From NCBI GenBank assembly GCA_009667805.1, contig CM019065.1, positions 155,606,333-155,670,332 of the forward strand: 64,000 bases of DNA, read 5' to 3'. The translations under genes and the position numbers were made by a program. The DNA is from Leptobrachium leishanense. Taxonomy: Eukaryota > Chordata > Amphibia > Anura > Megophryidae. Below the pieces are notes generated by a model. That model was not told where the DNA came from. It searched no databases and saw only the letters and a list, made by a program, of their open reading frames with translations. Below, in pieces: positions 44,676 to 56,106 of this stretch (position 1 is its first letter; every line of letters starts with the position of its first letter).

Positions 44676-45164
44676 GAATGTTTAATCCCGAGGTGAAAAA
44701 TAACATTGCTTTAGATTTTTTCAAACACCAGTTAAATGCAGCATATTAGGATGTTTTAGGGAAATTAATTCTCAAATCTCAATCAGAAGCAGACACCACC
44801 CCACCCTCAGTACAAATATTGTACAATGTATCAAATTGATTACCAGACTAAAAACACCTGGTGTTATGCCCGTTTGTGAACAGAGGTCATTTAGAGTTGA
44901 TAATCTTTCCACGTACACATTAGCTTTTAATTCAATATCTAATAAACCGTTGCTTATAATATTCTGCAGTAAAGAGACTCTTTATTTCTAGATTTTTCAG
45001 TATTTTTTTTAAGCATTTTCTATACTTTTTTCAAAATTTCTTTTTTTTTGCGAACCCGAACCGAACACGCCCAAAAAGTTCGAAATTCACGAACTTTCAA
45101 ACTGCCAAAGTTCGGGTCGAACTCCGAACCGTCCGAACCCGAACAGCTCATCCCTATTGGGCAT

Positions 45165-45801
45165 CACCTGGAAGCTACACACAGCTTACAGGCCCCAAAG
45201 CTCGGGAAAAGTCGAAAGAATGAACCGCACCCTAAAAACTTTGATGTCCAAACTGTGCCAAGAAACGTCACTAGGCTGGTTGGATGTGCTGCCAATAGTC
45301 CTATTGCACATCAGGTGCAGGCCAACCCCCCAATTGAAGCTAAGTCCGTACGAGCTTATGTTCGGATGGCCTACCCCTCTAATTTAATGGACTAAGGGGG
45401 ACCTTCGGGCATTGGGGGAAACTAAATTGAATGATCAGGTTGTACTGTTAGGTAAATCAATGCAGAAATTGAATACTTGGGTGGGAGATAATTTACCTCA
45501 CTTTTTATATCCCCCACTGCATAAGTATTGTCCAGGTGACTCAGTATGGGTGATGGAGTGGAAGAATGACCCACTAGGCCCAAAATGGAGAGGTCCTTAC
45601 CTTGTCCTGTTATCAACCCCCAAAGCAGTGAAGGTTGCCGAGGTGGTCCCGTGGATACATCACTCCAGACTGAAGGTAGCTGCAGCCAACCCTGAACCAG
45701 AGTGGAAGGTCATCACCAACGAGACCAATCCATTGAGGCTAAAGCTGACAAAGACCACAGTTTCAACAAGTGGGTGTTTTGACGGACACAATAATGCCTG
45801 A
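45165..45801 (+). pseudogene. ERV integrase, second half of core and C-terminal domain
   Basis: Resumes after the hAT insertion with HTAYRPQSSGKVERMNRTLK, holding the third catalytic residue E (45214), then LLHIRCRPTPQLKLSPYELM. A TAA at 45385-45387 interrupts it; the frame continues with KYCPGDSVWVMEWKNDPLG, KWRGPYLVLLSTPKAVKV and WIHHSRLK, the SH3-like DNA-binding C-terminal domain. It ends at TGA 45799-45801, overlapping the env ATG. Confidence 0.9.
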
Positions 45802-47370
45802 CCATCCTCCAACAGGGGAACAAAGGGATCCCCCGGGGGATACCCCAAGGGCTATTTTTAGGGGCCCGACCCTTGATCAACTGGAAATGTCTTTTATTTT
45901 TGAAATTCCGGTGGGGAGGGATTGAGTTTATGTGACTGTGAAAAGAATTGCCCAAGGGATTTTGACATTTGGGGCATTTGTGGTACTGATTTTGTATCTT
46001 GCAAACTTGATTTATGAACTCTCACATGGAGCATGCCCCAGGTGCCCAAGCACCACCATGAAAGTGGATATCTCCCATATCTGGAATGGTACGCACCCGG
46101 TGATGGAGAACCGTACCATGTGGAGACAGAAGCGAGAGGCGATATCTGAGATTATGCCAAGAGGACATTTACATGTGCAATTCAAATATGACTATGCTAA
46201 AAAGTCTCGGCAAACCGCATGCTGGGTGTGTAGTAGACTGCACCCAGAGACAATTCATATACCATTTGCTTGTGTTCCAATGAATTTAAGTATGTTTGCG
46301 TCAGGAAATGTCACAATACATGCTTTTGATGCACCACGAGAAAAAACAGAGGCATTCAGTCCCGGGTACCCAATAACAGGGCTAGTGTACCCTCCAGAAT
46401 GGTGTTTTCGATTAGGACCAGATAAAGAAACAAGTAACGAGGGTGGGCTGTGTAATTCAAGTAAGTTCAACTGGACATCGTACATTTACACATTCAACAC
46501 AAAAGAAAAGGCACATTTTCTATATATACGATGTAGAAAACTCACAAAAGACCAGGAGGAGGTGATTGCGAATTTGACCAATGGCAGGCAGAGTGCACTG
46601 GATATGATGAGACGACTGAGACAACTGATGATAGAAATATCAAAGGGAACACTACATTTATCACCATTTATATTGAAAGGGGGTACCGGGTGTGTTGTGA
46701 AAGGGTGTGTTACACATGGGTACCACCTACAGTAACAGGAATGTGCTATCTGGCTAAACTGATACCAATTCAGAGAGTAAGGGGAGATGACACTGATAAA
46801 GATACTGCATTACACCCTAGGTACCCACTGGTGTTTGAGAGACAGAAGAGAGAGTTGTTTAGGAAAGCGGATCGGGTTTGGGCATGGTTCCCGGCATGGA
46901 CTGGATGGGGGAGAGAGTTAATGGTAAGAATGAACAGTTATGCCAGTCTGATGGACGAGATTTTGAATAAGACTAGTATGGACATTCAGTTGCTGAATCT
47001 GGGAGTACGAGAGATACGAAAGGTACAAATGATACATGATATGGCACTGGAACAGATCAGTGCGGCTCTGAATGGATTGTGTGAGATGACAATGCATTAT
47101 GAATGTTGCACCTTCATCAAGAACACCACACATGATGTCCCTGACTATTACCAGGTAATCCAAGATCACCAGGAGAAGGTAGCACAGTTGCAGAACACAG
47201 CAAGACGGATCGCTGCCGCAGGCTGGAATCCACTCCATGGGTTCGGAGCGTTTGGAGATTGGTTCGGATCCATCCTGAGATTTATTTCACAGATTGGATC
47301 CATGATTCTGATGTTGGTGGTGATCTTAGTCATAGGGACACTACTGTACCGCATAGGACTATGTCTATGA
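45794..47370 (+). pseudogene. ERV env (surface and transmembrane subunits), broken
   Basis: Envelope glycoprotein, annotated from position and features. The first in-frame ATG is 45794, overlapping the end of pol by 8 bases; a TGA at 45923-45925 interrupts the leader after about 43 codons. A hydrophobic segment follows (GILTFGAFVVLILYLANLIY), then a basic RQKR site at 46124-46135. The surface part has a CWVC motif (46220-46231) and several N-x-S/T sites, and is short. A frameshift near 46690 moves the frame. A second RQKR at 46840-46851 marks the likely surface/transmembrane boundary. The transmembrane part has a long helix, a cysteine motif CEMTMHYECC (47080-47109) with seven residues between the first C and the CC pair, and a membrane span (SMILMLVVILVIGTLLY). 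A stretch resembling the classic immunosuppressive peptide is not obvious. Defective. Confidence 0.82.
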
Positions 47371-47492
47371 AGAGAGCACTGACACCTACACAGACACAAA
47401 AGATACCACTGATTATCCCACAAGACATGTTCCCGACGAAAATAGGTCCCCTGAAGTACGAGGAATTTAAGAATAATATTAGTGGGGTGTAG
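47371..47492 (+). other. Possible env tail or small 3' ORF
   Basis: A frame different from that of the transmembrane subunit is open from inside env to a stop at 47490-47492 and includes MSMKRALTPTQTQK and IGPLKYEEFKNNISG. It could be the original cytoplasmic tail displaced by an indel, or a chance frame. No family recognised. Confidence 0.35.
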
Positions 47493-47530
47493 TGGCTACA
47501 AGTCTCAGGAGGAGAACCTGAGGCTTGAGC

Positions 47531-47541
47531 CAAGGGGGGAA
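47531..47541 (+). promoter_or_regulatory. ERV polypurine tract
   Basis: CAAGGGGGGAA immediately before the 3' LTR, the expected plus-strand primer. Confidence 0.85.
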
Positions 47542-48213
47542 TGAAGGAGATTCAGGCCAGGAGATGGTCGCCATTATGAGCCAGGCGGCCATCTTGTTCA
47601 GAATATCGGTTCACTTGAATATAACTGGGTAGATTTTAGTTGGAATTAGAATGTAGTTTACATAGAGTTTTAGGAATGTGTTAGATTAGCAGAGAAGCAA
47701 TTAAAAGTAAGGAAGATCCTGGCCGTTCCTGGCACACAGAGACAGGATGAGGGATGGATACACCAAGGTCACAGAGGCCTATAGCTGAGACAAAGAAGAG
47801 CGTGAAAAGCAGACCAGACCTTATCTCCAGAAAACAAACAAGCCCAAGGGAGGTGGGCACAGCCAGGATCCAGAGAAGTAGCAAATCATGTTCTGTCAAA
47901 CTAACATGAAGCTTGCCAATTTATGACCAATGTATGGAATATCTTTGTAATTAACCAAGGGAGGTACTAACCCACGTGGGGTGGGATAGTGTCACCGGGA
48001 GGTGGGCTAATTGGGATGTACCTAATTATGTATTTGGGGTATAAAACCTCATGTCACTGGGGGTTCGGGGCTCAGTCTTAGCGATTCAATCCTGTATGAG
48101 CATCTGTGATATCACAATAAAGTTTGCCTTTCCTGAAGAGACTCGTGTTCAGACAATCCTTGTTCGTGTTGGCCCGGCCTCGTCCCGAGTGAACCAAGTG
48201 GATTCCGGTTAGA
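47542..48213 (+). repeat. 3' LTR of the ERV
   Basis: 672 bp matching the 5' LTR. It ends GGATTCCGGTTAGA where the 5' LTR ends GGTTACA, so the terminal CA is mutated. TATA box at 48040-48046, AATAAA at 48116-48121. Confidence 0.92.
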
Positions 48214-48929
48214 TTTCCAGATTCCGAAATAACTAATAAAAAATAAATAACAAATCAATCCGAATTACGAAATAACGAATAAAAGCGAAATACGAATGGA
48301 TCCGAAATACGAATTACTAATAAAAATGAAATAACAAATGGATCTGGAATTCGAAATACCGTATCGAACCTAAATAGCAAACACTATAACATAACGAACG
48401 CACCAAAACAAATTGAACGTAACGTAAAACGTAACGGATCGATCTGAAACAAAAAAATTTTTTCCCGTTGTGCAAATGTCTAGGGGTCACCCCACACAGT
48501 CTGGCCATTTTATAAAGCTAAAGTGCTCAGGGTGTGTAGAGTGTCCATACAACTGCCCACAATCTTCAGACCGACATCATTCCACTCCATTCTAAGACAG
48601 CACGCTTGTGAAAGATACATCAGACAGAGCAGGAATGATTGCAATGCACCACTGCATGATAAAACACAAAGGTGTGCGCATGGTTGGGTGAAGAGATCCT
48701 CTTTGACCTCCAACATTGACATTTTAGATGTCCCTTACCTCTTGAATAGCATATTATCTGATGAATAGCAAAAAAATGACTAACTCTGATTACAGGCTTA
48801 TTTCTCATGAAAATGTGCATTTACTGCAAAATCTTCTAAATATAACTTTGCAGTTAATAAATATTCCATGTGTGCCCATCTTTATGCCGCGGGCTGCCCA
48901 AGCCAGTGATAAAACATTTTACTAATCTA
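48214..48929. other. AT-rich CGAAATA repeat tract and spacer
   Basis: 48220-48450 is built of irregular ACGAAATAAC, AATACGAAT and GGATCCGAA words, the texture of hAT-like fragments elsewhere in the window. 48500-48920 shows nothing recognisable. Confidence 0.5.
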
Positions 48930-50853
48930 CAGTGCTTTTTTTCGGGAAAAATAGGTGGGGGTACTCTCATGCCAGGGGAAAAACTAATTATTATGACCAT
49001 TTTCATGTCCTCATAAACAATAGTTGTAGCTCACTTAACCCTTTCGCTGCTGAGCCATTTCACACCTCTTTGCTGAGGTCATTTTTACCGGTTTCGCTCA
49101 TCATGTTTAATCGCGTTTTGAAGCCTTATTTTAATATATGATCCAGACATATTATATATCGTTCTTTCCAGCAGACTCGGCAGATTCATAATATGTCATT
49201 ATTATATGTATACGTCATGTCCTGTCTGTATATTATAACAAAAAATGCAATAAAATTTGAATTTTCAATAATTTACAATGTGTAAAGTGTTTTTTTTTCA
49301 CATTTTAACATGCGATCGTTTGCGGTTATATTTTGTATGGGGTGCGCTTGTTAAAAAAATTAGAAATGGGGTCTCGTTACATTTTTTTGGGGACAATTTA
49401 GCTATTTTTAACAAACGCGCCGCATACAAAAATCGTTAATGCAGCATCATTGTTCACATTATAATTGAAATGGGAACAATATTACTGCATTAACAAAAAA
49501 AAAAATTGTTCATTTTTAAAAAAAAAAAATTAAAATATTTTTTAATTTTATTTTTAATTTTTTAATTTTTTTTATTTTTTTTTACATGGTCAAGTTTGGT
49601 ATCATTGGAAAGGCCATGCTCGGGCCATTAACCCCTAGATGACACGGATCGGGAGATAGGGGGTTCATTGTTACCCCCTATCTCCACCATTGCTGGCAGC
49701 TAGGGGTTAACTCCAGGACTGGCATCATCGTGCTATGCACGATGACGCCAGTCCTCAGGGGGAGTTCCTGGAGGCTTGGCCGACATCCAAGATGTCAGCC
49801 AGCTCCAGGAGAGGATCACGATTTGGCGCTTTTCAGCGCCGAATCGTGATCCGGCTCCCCAGGGGTTAATTACAGCCACCGTTTGGAAGGGCAGGCTGTG
49901 CCCTTCCAAACGGTGCCTGGATTAATCCTGTGCCCCCCAACGATCGGGAGGGAGAGAGGTCCGAAGGACCTCCCCCCTCTCTTGCAGGCGCCTCCTCCGC
50001 ACACGCGGGGGGGCGCCTGAATTAGATGTCATTGCGCCGCCGCGATGACATCTAATTGCTCCACCGGGGTCCCGGAGTGCTGGGCTGACATCCAAGATGT
50101 CAGTCCGCACCGGGGGGGCGCAGGAATCCGCCGGAATGCGGCGGATTGCTGCCTTCTGTGCATGGACGCGCTCAGCGCGTCCATAGCACAGAACAACCAC
50201 TTGGCTGGACGCGCTGAGCTCGTCCATAGCAGCCAAGTGGTTAAAGGAAGACACTATAAAAGGGAACCATATTTTTTAATACTGTGTTCCTTTAAATGAA
50301 CTACAACTATTGTTGTAACCCTATGGGGGTTATCCACTAAGTGCCTCGGTTGCAAAAAAAATCTGTATTGCTGTTTTTTTTTGCAACGATGGCACTGAGT
50401 GGATAATCCCCTAACATTTGTGAGCACCACAGCAATGAAACTCAGTTTTGCTGAGTATGTATGAGCTCCACAGCAATAAAACTCACAGTAATGCGCAGTG
50501 TGTATGAGCTCCAAAGCAATAAAACTCACTACCGCCTCACAGTGCCAGGTCCTCTGATCACACCGCTTGCCTGACAATCTACAGGTCTGGCAGAGGTGTG
50601 TAAACATGCTGCACCCCCCCATCCCCTTGATGTTCAAAGTTTCAGTGGCTGCAGAGAGGGGGGAGCAGCCCTCCCTTGTCACTTATTGGGGGAGGGGAGT
50701 TATCAGTCCCTACATACACTCCTGACGTTCAGGAGCAACATGAGCTGCCACTGCAGGAGGAGGAAGGAGCATCATGCTCTCTCCTATTAGTTCTGGCTGG
50801 TGGTGAGGTGCCGGTACTGAGTACCCCCGCATACCCCCTGAAAAAAAGCCCTG
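48930..50853. mobile_element. hAT element with 8-bp duplication, carrying a piggyBac-like MITE
   Basis: Ends CAGTGCTTTTTTTCGGG and CCCTGAAAAAAAGCCCTG are inverted; inside them GGGGGTACTC and GAGTACCCCC also pair. The flanks are a perfect 8-bp repeat, CTAATCTA (48922-48929, 50854-50861). It contains the piggyBac-like MITE (49039-50240) and two or three CAATAAAACTCACAGTAATG units (50418-50530). No transposase. Confidence 0.92.
49039..50240 (+). mobile_element. piggyBac-like MITE, copy 3 (complete)
   Basis: 1202 bp between TTAA (49035-49038) and TTAA (50241-50244), ends CCCTTTCGCTGCTGAG and CATAGCAGCCAAGTGG. Same layout as copy 2, including the run of GC-rich palindromes (49715-50225). Confidence 0.9.
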
Positions 50854-50861
50854 CTAATCTA

Positions 50862-51725
50862 TATTATGGGTGTAGTTTCTCTATCTCATTTGCAAGTGGG
50901 GTATGTAACATAGACACCCTTTGGCATTTCACAGATTATTACTTTTTTTGGTATGTTTTATCCATGAAGTGGGGCTGGATTCTGACCGTTCATGCTGCCA
51001 CAAGTGTGAAATGGAGCGCGAGACTGATTTTTATGTGTATTTAACCATTTTCTGAACCGTAACGCCAGGACATTTTTGCTGCTGTCCATCCCACATTTTC
51101 TTTTTACCCAAAAGGGGAACCGTGTTTGGTTAGGGTGTGACTATAAACCCCCAATTTTGTATTTGAGATGAGAAAAAGCAGGAGGCTGTGTTTTGGCATC
51201 AGGTTAGGACCAGCTTTCAGAGGTTGCCTTGATGTGGCACTTGGGCTTGAGACTTGTATGGGCATTCAAGTAAACTAATAATGTGATTTTTGTTTTGTGT
51301 GGATATATGGGAGTCAAAGCACAGATTGGCATGTTTTATAGGTGAAGTAGGGTTGGAGGATACTGACAGAATACACAATGCCACCCAGGTTGGGAATAGA
51401 GTGCGAGACTGATTTTATGTGTATTTATGCTGATGCCAAGCACAAGCCGCTCTCTGCTCTATAGCTGAATTGCATTAGCTGGGAAATTTAACCAGGGTCG
51501 TTCCCTAGATAAGGAATGTGTGGACAATCATCTAAGGGCGAACACTCCTGCAATGCACAAACTGGAGGTGACCTGGACTCCGGGGTGGACTACACAAGGA
51601 TGGGCTACACAGGAAACATGTAATAATGAGAGTCTTGTGAGCGTGTGTGGGCTGCAACTGTAGGACAATAGTTGAGTGTGTTTAGAGAAAGCCAGATAGG
51701 TGCTGTGCACGACTTCCATCTCTAT
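50862..51725. other. Intergenic, nothing recognised
   Basis: Unique-looking sequence with a weak internal duplication (GTGCGAGACTGATTTTATGTG near 51017 and 51400). No gene. Confidence 0.45.
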
Positions 51726-52235
51726 GGCTAGGGTCAGATGAGCGCATTTTGTACGGACTGTGCATCCGTGCAGTACGGACGTACTTACTGACTGACAACA
51801 AGGTAGTGCCCACACAGTCGGTTTTTTTTCACTGACGTATTTTTTGACTGATGTAGCAGGGAAAATACAATACATTGAAAAAACATTCTGTTCGTCAAAA
51901 ATGCTGGACGTATAAATGCTGGACGTATAAATGCTGGACGTATAAATGCTGGACGTATAAATGCTGGACGTATAAATGCAGACTGTCTGACCATGCTCCA
52001 TCACTCACACACAAAGCTATGCGGACGTTGTGGACGTGGCGCATTCTGCACGTCCGTTCTAGCAGTATTACGTTCTTGCCTAACCTGCGTCCGTTTGCAG
52101 CGTCCATCAGCCCCCGCACGTCTGTGCGGACGTACTTCGTGTGTGGGGCTCCATTTAACACAATTGTATGCTATCACGGACGTACTTATGTGCGGGCAAC
52201 ACGGACGTTAACACTGCGTTCGTCTGACCCCAGCC
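51726..52235. mobile_element. Harbinger-type MITE, tandem copy a
   Basis: Starts GGCTAGGGTCAGATGAGCGC and ends TCTGACCCCAGCC, followed by TTA shared with copy b. Within it, 51898-51980 holds five head-to-tail copies of a 15-bp unit GCTGGACGTATAAAT. Confidence 0.75.
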
Positions 52236-52238
52236 TTA

Positions 52239-52685
52239 GGCTAGGGTCAGACGAGCGCAGTGTTAACGTCCGTGTTGCCGCACATAAGTACGTCCGTGAT
52301 AGCATACAATTGTGTTAAATGGAGCCCCACACACGAAGTACGTCCGCACAGAAGTGCGGGGGCTGACGGACGCTGCAAACGGACGCAGGTTAGGCAAGAA
52401 CGTAATACTGCTAGAACGGATGTGCAGAGTGCGCCACGTCCGCAACGTCCGCATAGCTTTGTGTGTGAGTGATGGAGCATGGTCAGACGGACTGCATTTA
52501 TACGTCCAGCATTTTTGACGGACAGAATGTTTTTTCATTGTATTTATTTTTCCCTCCTACATCCGTCAAAAAATAACTTCAGTGAAAAAACGGACTGTGT
52601 GACCACTACTGCGTCATCCGTACTGACGATGTCCGTACTGCACGCACGTACAGTCCGTAGAAATCACGCTCATCTGACCCTAGCC
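52239..52685. mobile_element. Harbinger-type MITE, tandem copy b (inverted relative to a)
   Basis: GGCTAGGGTCAGACGAGCGC to ATCTGACCCTAGCC, flanked by TTA at 52236-52238 and 52686-52688. Its interior is the reverse complement of copy a, so the pair forms a palindrome of nearly 1 kb. Confidence 0.85.
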
Positions 52686-53022
52686 TTAGCTGTGCAGACA
52701 ACAGTTCATGCAATGAACACTGAACTGCTTCCAGTTCCGAATTAATTAAATTCAAGCTCGAACAGAAGGGCAGGCAACACTATCCATACAGGCTAAAGTA
52801 GGCAAATTTTGGAGGATACAGAGGCAGGCAACATTCATTTCTGTCTAACCATTATACATGTGCATGGATTAAAAAATTTCGAATTGATAAATTGATAAAT
52901 TTCGGCTCAAATTTCGAATTGATAAAAAAAAATCGTTTTGTTTTTTTTAAATGATTAAAAGATTATAAAAAAATCTAAAAATAAAGAGACTCTTTGCTGC
53001 AAGTGAAAAGAACAGACAGTTG
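52686..53022. other. AT-rich hAT-like fragment, target of the LTR element
   Basis: TTTCGAATTGATAAA words and ATAAAGAGACTCTTTGCTGC. The sequence resumes after the LTR element at 60178, and a paralogue without insertion is at about 22030-22110. Confidence 0.6.
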
Positions 53023-53542
53023 TGAAAAATTCTATTTTTCCTTATAATTACCATAAACCTTTTTCAAGTTTCTTCTTATATATCAAGATCGAAGTAAGGC
53101 GCTGAGCGACTCTGACCAGAGGAGACGATAGACACAACCACACCGAGATATGGCAGATTATCATCTGATCAGTCCGTGGTCTGTCAGATTCGTTTATTGG
53201 TTCAACATCCAATAGAAATGTTCGTTATATAAAAACTTCCTGCATTGCTCACTCCCAACATAGGAATGTGATACAACAACCAATCAGAGCAGATACATTT
53301 GTACATCAGAGTTTAACTAACAGTTAGACAAAATTACTACATTTGATAGAGGGATGGATTTTTTTCTAGCTTATGGTCTGTTCACACACCCTTTCCTGCA
53401 CACAAAGGAAATGGCTAAATTCCACAGGCTAACATCCTATGCAAGTAAAAGACTTGCAGGGTTTGACACTTATAATGAGGGGGGGTGGATTTCACACTAA
53501 TGCTAAATTAAAAAACTACCTATCATATTAAAATACCTTTCA
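53023..53542 (+). repeat. Left LTR of the non-coding element
   Basis: 520 bp. A CCAAT-type word (ATCCAATAGAAA) and a TATA box (TATATAAAAAC, 53226) lie 15-20 bp apart, giving a plausible plus-strand promoter. Confidence 0.88.
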
Positions 53543-55001
53543 ATCGTCTCATTGATCACATATACAATCGTGATCACAAAAATGGATGAAACAAACTAGA
53601 CAATTAACTAATTATACCTGGGGCCATAGTATCCTCACCTAATACCTGTACGATATACGAAAAGGATTCCCCAAGGAGGCTCTTTATGAGCATAAAATAT
53701 ACTTATCTATCTAGATTCACTCTACCAGCGAACCACACTTGGAGTTTGGGCCAAAATACCTAATCTAGACATTGAATAACTATTTATTCCCATTTCCCAA
53801 AATGTACTTCACCGAACAAGAAAAATATAATAACTTGAATGTAAAAGGTTATTTATCTAATAATCAACATGAGTCAGATCTATATCTGTGTGTTTTCCTA
53901 TGTTCAGCTTCACTCCACAGACCGCATACACACCTGCATTCATACACACTCTCAAGAAATACATTCTGATTTTCCCAAATCCATTCCTTTCTCACACTTA
54001 TCTAGGGGATTAAATAAAAAAAATAATATTCCATAATCTAATACCGTAGTCCACAGTGCGAGATCAAGGTCTGGTCTTTTTCAACATCCCAGCTTGAGAC
54101 GCATAATCATTAAATGTCATCAGAGCTCCCACCATAGGGACTCCTGAACAAGCTGTCTCTTTGCGCTGGTTGCTTATTACCTGTGACCTTTGACCTTGAC
54201 ACAAAATGTCCATGATTCGTTCCATATGCAGTCATTGTGACTGTCAGGTTTCTTGATGATGTGATACGGTCTTAGCAACAATAAAGAAAAGAAAAAAGAA
54301 AAGAGAATATGGTATACCCCGCTAATCATATACATCCATTCATTCATTGTCACTCTCAAATGCACGAAAACAATAAAAATGTTAATTTACACAAGAAGAG
54401 ACACAGATAATAAATTTAAAAATTTCCCCGCAAAGCCTATCGGCCTCACGCAACGAGAAAAAATTATACTACTTCTGACTCATTGTTAGAGAAAAATATA
54501 TATACGCAACTTTGGCTCAAAAGGGAAATAGCCGAAGTGCATATTCCACCCATTTTAAATATCAAAAAAAAAAATATTTAATTACTATCCTATTCAGTCT
54601 TGTTCGGTGTTTTGAAACAAACCTGGTGTTTATAAAACACACCAATCCTCAAATGAAATAAATAAAAAAAATAAAACAGCATTAATTTTACCGAATCAGA
54701 ACTTTCCATTTACCACTATATATGTCATGAAACGTATTTATGCAAATGCATTAAATTATATGTTCCTAAATACATTAATTAACTCTAATTTTAATTGGAT
54801 GTGATCTTCAATAATCCTAAATGTGTCAGGGAATTTTGAACAATATTGATTGTAACCAAACAACAAAAATAATAAAATATAAAATAATAAAAGACACAAC
54901 ATAATTATCACTTAGACGTCAACACAAAGATAATCCATCAGCATATAAAAATACATTATCTTCTTTCTTTGTCTTCTGTCTTATTGGTTGAAAATAACAG
55001 T
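53543..55001. other. Interior of the non-coding LTR element, left part
   Basis: AT-rich with no open frame above about 65 codons and no recognisable protein. Nothing further to report. Confidence 0.6.
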
Positions 55002-56106
55002 TGTCACGGTTCACGCCGCAGACGCCGGAAGAAAGGGAAGTAGGATCTGTCTCCTTTAAGAACCTGGATCCGGTCCGGCTTTTCCCACTAACTGGACTGA
55101 GGTCCAGGCACTCAAGACTCCATCCCTGACTTTCCTATCACGTATCCCTTCACCTCTCCAGGTGTGGGCTGGGCCTGCAATGCCCATTTAAACCAGCCTC
55201 ACCTCTGAATCAGAGCTTCTGCATCGTTTATTCTAACCATAGAAAGACTCATTGCAAGCCTGACCTGAGTGCTATGCACTGACCTGCCTGAGGTTCATCT
55301 GAGTACCCCTTCGTTTGGTATCCTGAGAACCCTTCCATTTGGTATCCTGAGAACCCTTCCATCTGGTATCCTGAGGACCCTTCCATCTGGTATCCACCTG
55401 CCTGAGGTTCATCTGAGTACCCCTTCGTTTGGTATCCTGAGAACCCTTCCATCTGGTATCCTGAGGACCCTTCCATCTGGTATCCACCTGCCTGAGGTTC
55501 ATCTGAGTACCCCTTCGTTTGGTATCCTGAGAACCCTTCCATCTGGTATCCTGAGAACCCTTCCATCTGATATCCTGAGGACCTTTCCATCTGGTAGCCT
55601 GAGAACCCCTCACCATTACTACATTCCTTAAGGACTATATTATCCTGCCTCTTATTGACCTACAAGTGTATGACACCGGAATCTGGACTGACTACTTCTA
55701 TGCTAGCTGCCTGCCACCGACCTAAGCTTGATTTAACCACTCTCCAATCATAACCCTTCTGATACTGCGCCTGATCTTCTTGTGTCTTTTGCCTTCTGTG
55801 TCTTTTGATCCTCTTGTGTTTATTCTTTATTCAGCGTCCAGTACCTGTTCTGTTGGCCCTATTGTGCTATTCAGTGTCCTGTCCTGTCTACCCCTTCTGC
55901 TAAGTGTACCCTGTCCTCTGTATATATTATCTTGCCCATCCAGCTCCTATCTATAGTTATTAGTTATTCAGATTCCCCTTCTTGGTTTACTTTTGTTTAT
56001 TTAATAAACCTATGTTTTGGATTACAACCTTCCCTTTTTGCCTCTTCATCATCTGAGTAACCGCATATTGGGCTCGAATCCTTAACCCCTGCAGTGAGCC
56101 GTGACA
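55002..56106 (+). repeat. Solo LTR with internal tandem repeat
   Basis: 1105 bp from TGTCACGGTTCACG to GAGCCGTGACA, flanked by ACAGT on both sides (54997-55001, 56107-56111). AATAAACC near 56000 may be its polyadenylation signal. At about 55285-55610 it contains a tandem array built of GGTATCCTGAGAACCCTTCC units in a larger period of about 118 bp. The TGTCACG start groups it with 25137-26020. Confidence 0.88.

Larger units (their letters stand above)
43280..45156. mobile_element. hAT-type element inserted in ERV integrase
   Basis: 1877 bp with ends TAGGGATGAGC and GCTCATCCCTA, flanked by a perfect 8-bp duplication TTGGGCAT (43272-43279, 45157-45164). Near both ends are GTTCGG/CCGAAC-rich stretches. 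Non-autonomous: no transposase. It contains a palindromic MITE (43740-44675), which in turn contains a Harbinger-type MITE (43989-44414). A reverse-oriented partial relative lies at 63060-63270. Confidence 0.93.
36020..48213 (+). mobile_element. Gammaretrovirus-like endogenous retrovirus carrying an OGFr domain
   Basis: Full-length proviral layout: 5' LTR 36020-36694, primer-binding site about 36700-36719, 1-kb leader, gag 37786-39549, pro 39569-39900s, RT-RNase H to about 41990, OGFr domain 42026-42613, integrase 42617-45801 (split by an hAT element), env 45794-47370, polypurine tract, 3' LTR 47542-48213. Gag has one CCHC knuckle and a gamma-like capsid. The LTRs differ at about 17 positions plus a 3-bp gap by hand count (about 2.5 percent), so the insertion is fairly young. 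No clean target-site duplication is visible, which allows inter-element recombination. Gag, pro, pol and env all contain stops or frameshifts, so it is replication-defective. Confidence 0.93.

Noticed and set aside
55249..55631. Open frames of 113-120 codons on both strands
   Set aside because: Produced by the tandem repeat inside the solo LTR.
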